DNA of 64,000 nucleotides from positions 1-64,000 of the forward strand of contig NZ_JRXE01000028.1 of NCBI RefSeq assembly GCF_001267535.1, written 5' to 3'. Numbering within the stretch: position 1 is the stretch's first letter; each line of letters begins with the position of its first letter. Positions 61,797 through 64,000 of this stretch are shown here, piece by piece. Under the pieces are notes generated by a model. It ran no database searches. It was not told where the DNA came from and worked only from the letters and a program-made list of their open reading frames with translations. The translations under genes were made by a program, and so were the position numbers. Source of the stretch: Winslowiella iniecta. GTDB taxonomy: Bacteria > Pseudomonadota > Gammaproteobacteria > Enterobacterales > Enterobacteriaceae.

Positions 61797-63443
61797 ATGC
61801 GATTTACGATTATAACCACCAAAAATGGTCATCAGCCGCCGCAGAGCCGTTGTGATTTTCTGCCGCCTGGTGGCACGATTGGCCGCGGAATCGACAATAA
61901 TCTGGTACTGCCCGATGATGAGCGCACGATATCCCGCTTGCAGGCCATTGTTCATATCACGGCTGAAGGTGATTGTCGTATTACTAACCGTGGCAATGTC
62001 ACACGTGTCATGCTGAACGATATTCCCCTGGAACGTGGTCGGCAGGTCGATTTACAGGATGGCGATATCATCGGTATTGATGATTATCGTTTGCAGGTAA
62101 ACGATTTACAGGTGGATGGCGCCGCCGCTGCGCCGGACAGGCCAGAAATCCCCCCCCCGACGCCTGCGCTAAATACCGCATCCGCGCCTGTTCCCGGTGA
62201 GATCTGGGACGATCTGGTGCAGGAGTTCTCAACCGCAGGCAACTTTTCCAGCCCAACAGCCGCACAGCCGCAGGGGGCGGTTAATCCGTTCACTGAACCT
62301 GTAAACGCCGAGCGTAATCCTGTTGACCCGCTGTCGTTGCTGGCAGACCAGAGCCCGTCACTGATGCCGGAACAGCGTCAGCGCTTACCTGAGGAGCTTT
62401 TCAGTGACGATAAGTTGTTCCAGACGGACAGTTTATTTGCGGATCACACGCCCAGTACTTTGCTGCAACATCCTGCCGGAGCGGTTGTCAGCCGACCGCT
62501 CAGTACCTCTCAGGATGAGCAGGATCCACTGGCACTGTTTGGTGCAGATCATTCAACCGCGCAGCTTAGCCAGGATCCGCTGGGATTAATGATGGCGGAG
62601 CCGGTGCTAAGTGGCGATGCGGCGGATTCGCCAAAGTCTCCGCCGTTAACCACCGCGCCATCTGCTGCCATGCAGCCTCAGAGCGACCAGCAGTATGACG
62701 GTATTACTTTACCCACACCGCAGGCGGTCGCGCGAACCCATACGCCACCGCCAAAAGGACGCCTGCGCATCGATCCGGTAGCCGACAATGTTGCGCATCA
62801 GTCGTCAGTACCAGACAGCAATGAAGCCTTGCAGGGAGAATTATTGCAGGCCTTAATCAATGGGATGGGGTTAAACGATATGCAGCCAACGCCGCGCTTT
62901 GAACCCCATAATATGGAGCAGCTCGGGCAAATGTTGAGTATGTTTTCACAGGGTACGGTGGCACTGCTCTCTTCCCGCTCGATTCTCAAACGCGGCGTCA
63001 AGGCAGAAATGACGGTGATCCTCGACGAAGCGAATAATCCTTTCAAGCTGTTGCCATCCGGCAAAACGGTGTTGATGCAGATGTTCGGCAGTCGGATGCC
63101 GGGCTTTATGCCGCCGACCCAGTCGGTGCGTGATGCGCTGGTTGATCTGCAAGCGCATCAGCTTGGCATGATCGCCGGGATCCGCGCGATCATCGCATCC
63201 ATGTTGCAATCCTTTAATCCTGAGCAGCTGGAACAGGAAGCGCGCAACGATGGGGTGACGTCGCGCCTGTCGTTCCCGCGCAGCCGGAAAGCGACGTTAT
63301 GGGAACAGTACAGCAAACGCTACCAGCAAATTGCCGGTGAAATCGAAGATGACTTCCACACGCTGTTTGGTGAGGCCTTCTTACATGCCTACGACATGGA
63401 AGTTAACCAGTTTAAAGACTCTCAGAATCGATTGGATAAATGA
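61797..63443 (+). CDS. tagH: T6SS FHA-domain protein TagH (Fha)
   Basis: A 548-residue protein with an N-terminal FHA domain (about 1-100: GTIGRGIDNNLVLPDDERTI, SRLQAIV) that binds phosphothreonine. A long Pro/Gln/Ser-rich linker follows (about 105-330). The C-terminal type VI-specific domain is at about 340-540 (LLQALINGMGLND, 'FSQGTVALLSSRSILKRGVKAEMT', 'FGEAFLHAYD'). Fha proteins are the output of the PpkA/PppA phosphorylation switch that triggers T6SS assembly. The gene overlaps the phosphatase start. Confidence 0.92.
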   Translation: MRFTIITTKNGHQPPQSRCDFLPPGGTIGRGIDNNLVLPDDERTISRLQAIVHITAEGDCRITNRGNVTRVMLNDIPLERGRQVDLQDGDIIGIDDYRLQVNDLQVDGAAAAPDRPEIPPPTPALNTASAPVPGEIWDDLVQEFSTAGNFSSPTAAQPQGAVNPFTEPVNAERNPVDPLSLLADQSPSLMPEQRQRLPEELFSDDKLFQTDSLFADHTPSTLLQHPAGAVVSRPLSTSQDEQDPLALFGADHSTAQLSQDPLGLMMAEPVLSGDAADSPKSPPLTTAPSAAMQPQSDQQYDGITLPTPQAVARTHTPPPKGRLRIDPVADNVAHQSSVPDSNEALQGELLQALINGMGLNDMQPTPRFEPHNMEQLGQMLSMFSQGTVALLSSRSILKRGVKAEMTVILDEANNPFKLLPSGKTVLMQMFGSRMPGFMPPTQSVRDALVDLQAHQLGMIAGIRAIIASMLQSFNPEQLEQEARNDGVTSRLSFPRSRKATLWEQYSKRYQQIAGEIEDDFHTLFGEAFLHAYDMEVNQFKDSQNRLDK

Positions 63444-64000
63444 TGAATATCACCTTTGCTTCAATGTCGAATCAGGGCGATCGCGAAACAAATCAGGATC
63501 AGACGGGTGAAATTGTGGGTGAACGCTCGGCATGCTTTGTGGTGTGTGACGGCGTGGCGGGTTTTCCCGGTGGTGACGTTGCAGCAAAGCTGGCGCGCAA
63601 CACCCTGCTTGACGGCTTTGACGGCCAGCAGCACCTTGATGCACAGCATATCCGTCAGTATGTGACGGATGCTAATCACGCGATACGGCAGCAACAAAAA
63701 GCGCATCCGCAGTATGGCCGTATGGGCACCACTATGGTCAGTTTATTTATCGATCGTGACTATCAGCTGGCTTACTGGGCACATGCGGGCGACAGCCGAT
63801 TATATCTGTTTCGCCGCGGCTATCTTATCCATACCACTCTCGATCATAGCCTGGTGCAGCAGATGAAGGATGCCGGGCATCAGACCGATGGCATCAACAG
63901 TAATTTGCTCTATTTCGCTTTGGGTATGGGCGATGAGGAGCGCGATGCAAGCTACAGCGATGTGGTGCCGATTGAAGATGGTGATGTTTTCTTACTGTGT
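63443..64000 (+). CDS. pppA: PP2C-family Ser/Thr phosphatase of the T6SS (cut by window edge)
   Basis: The first 186 residues of a PP2C-type metal-dependent phosphatase. Metal-site motifs: VVCDGVAGFPGGDVAAKLA, 'YGRMGTTMV' and 'AYWAHAGDSRLYLFR'. It starts with ATG 63443 (or the adjacent ATG 63440), overlapping the tagH stop. In Pseudomonas PppA dephosphorylates Fha and ends the firing signal. The kinase ppkA should lie beyond the window. Confidence 0.9.
   Translation, partial: MNITFASMSNQGDRETNQDQTGEIVGERSACFVVCDGVAGFPGGDVAAKLARNTLLDGFDGQQHLDAQHIRQYVTDANHAIRQQQKAHPQYGRMGTTMVSLFIDRDYQLAYWAHAGDSRLYLFRRGYLIHTTLDHSLVQQMKDAGHQTDGINSNLLYFALGMGDEERDASYSDVVPIEDGDVFLLC

Overview
The window looks like the chromosome of a Gram-negative enterobacterium. 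The holD-rimI-yjjG block with rsmC, fhuF, a DUF1435 gene, opgB and a tRNA-Leu(CAG) matches the 99-minute neighbourhood of Escherichia coli. The extra content (type 3 fimbriae with c-di-GMP control, DUF3289/DUF943 genes, a long T6SS cluster) suggests Pantoea, Erwinia or a relative. That placement is inference from gene content, not a measured identity.

Layout. 1-8.7 kb: a defence island end, with an IS remnant, an EcoKI-like type I restriction-modification operon (hsdR, hsdM, hsdS), a convergent mrr and a frameshifted unknown gene. It ends at a 19-base sequence that resembles the 3' end of a tRNA-Leu gene and could be an integration scar. 8.8-11.2 kb: a GNAT acetyltransferase and a frameshifted DUF4153 membrane protein. 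11.3-15 kb: an AT-rich accessory patch with a parDE toxin-antitoxin pair between a decayed and an intact DUF3289 gene, then two intact and one dead DUF943 genes. 15-22 kb: mrkABCD fimbrial operon with mrkJ-like (EAL) and mrkH-like (PilZ) regulators; mrkF and mrkI are not seen. 22.6-29.4 kb: a MetE-like methyltransferase, a lysozyme-type effector with an LprI-like immunity gene plus a second orphan toxin-tip/immunity module, opgB and a tautomerase. 29.5-46.2 kb: mostly ordinary chromosomal genes, with a LacI-controlled nucleoside hydrolase locus, a probable copper-related pair and Fur-boxed fhuF and DUF1435 genes.

46.4-64 kb: a type VI secretion cluster on the + strand: an SH3 lipoprotein, tssJ, tssK, tssL, tssM, tagF, tssA, tssB, tssC, hcp, then fha (tagH) and the start of a PP2C phosphatase. 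Between tssC and tagH lies an AT-rich cargo island around hcp. It holds a DUF5675 protein with a conserved His and Cys, a Tai4-like candidate immunity gene, secreted unknowns, and two dead Tai4-like genes, one with two in-frame TAG codons.

The most notable theme is toxin-immunity turnover at three places: DUF3289/DUF943, lysozyme effector/LprI-like, and the hcp cargo island. In each, intact genes sit beside fragments of their relatives.
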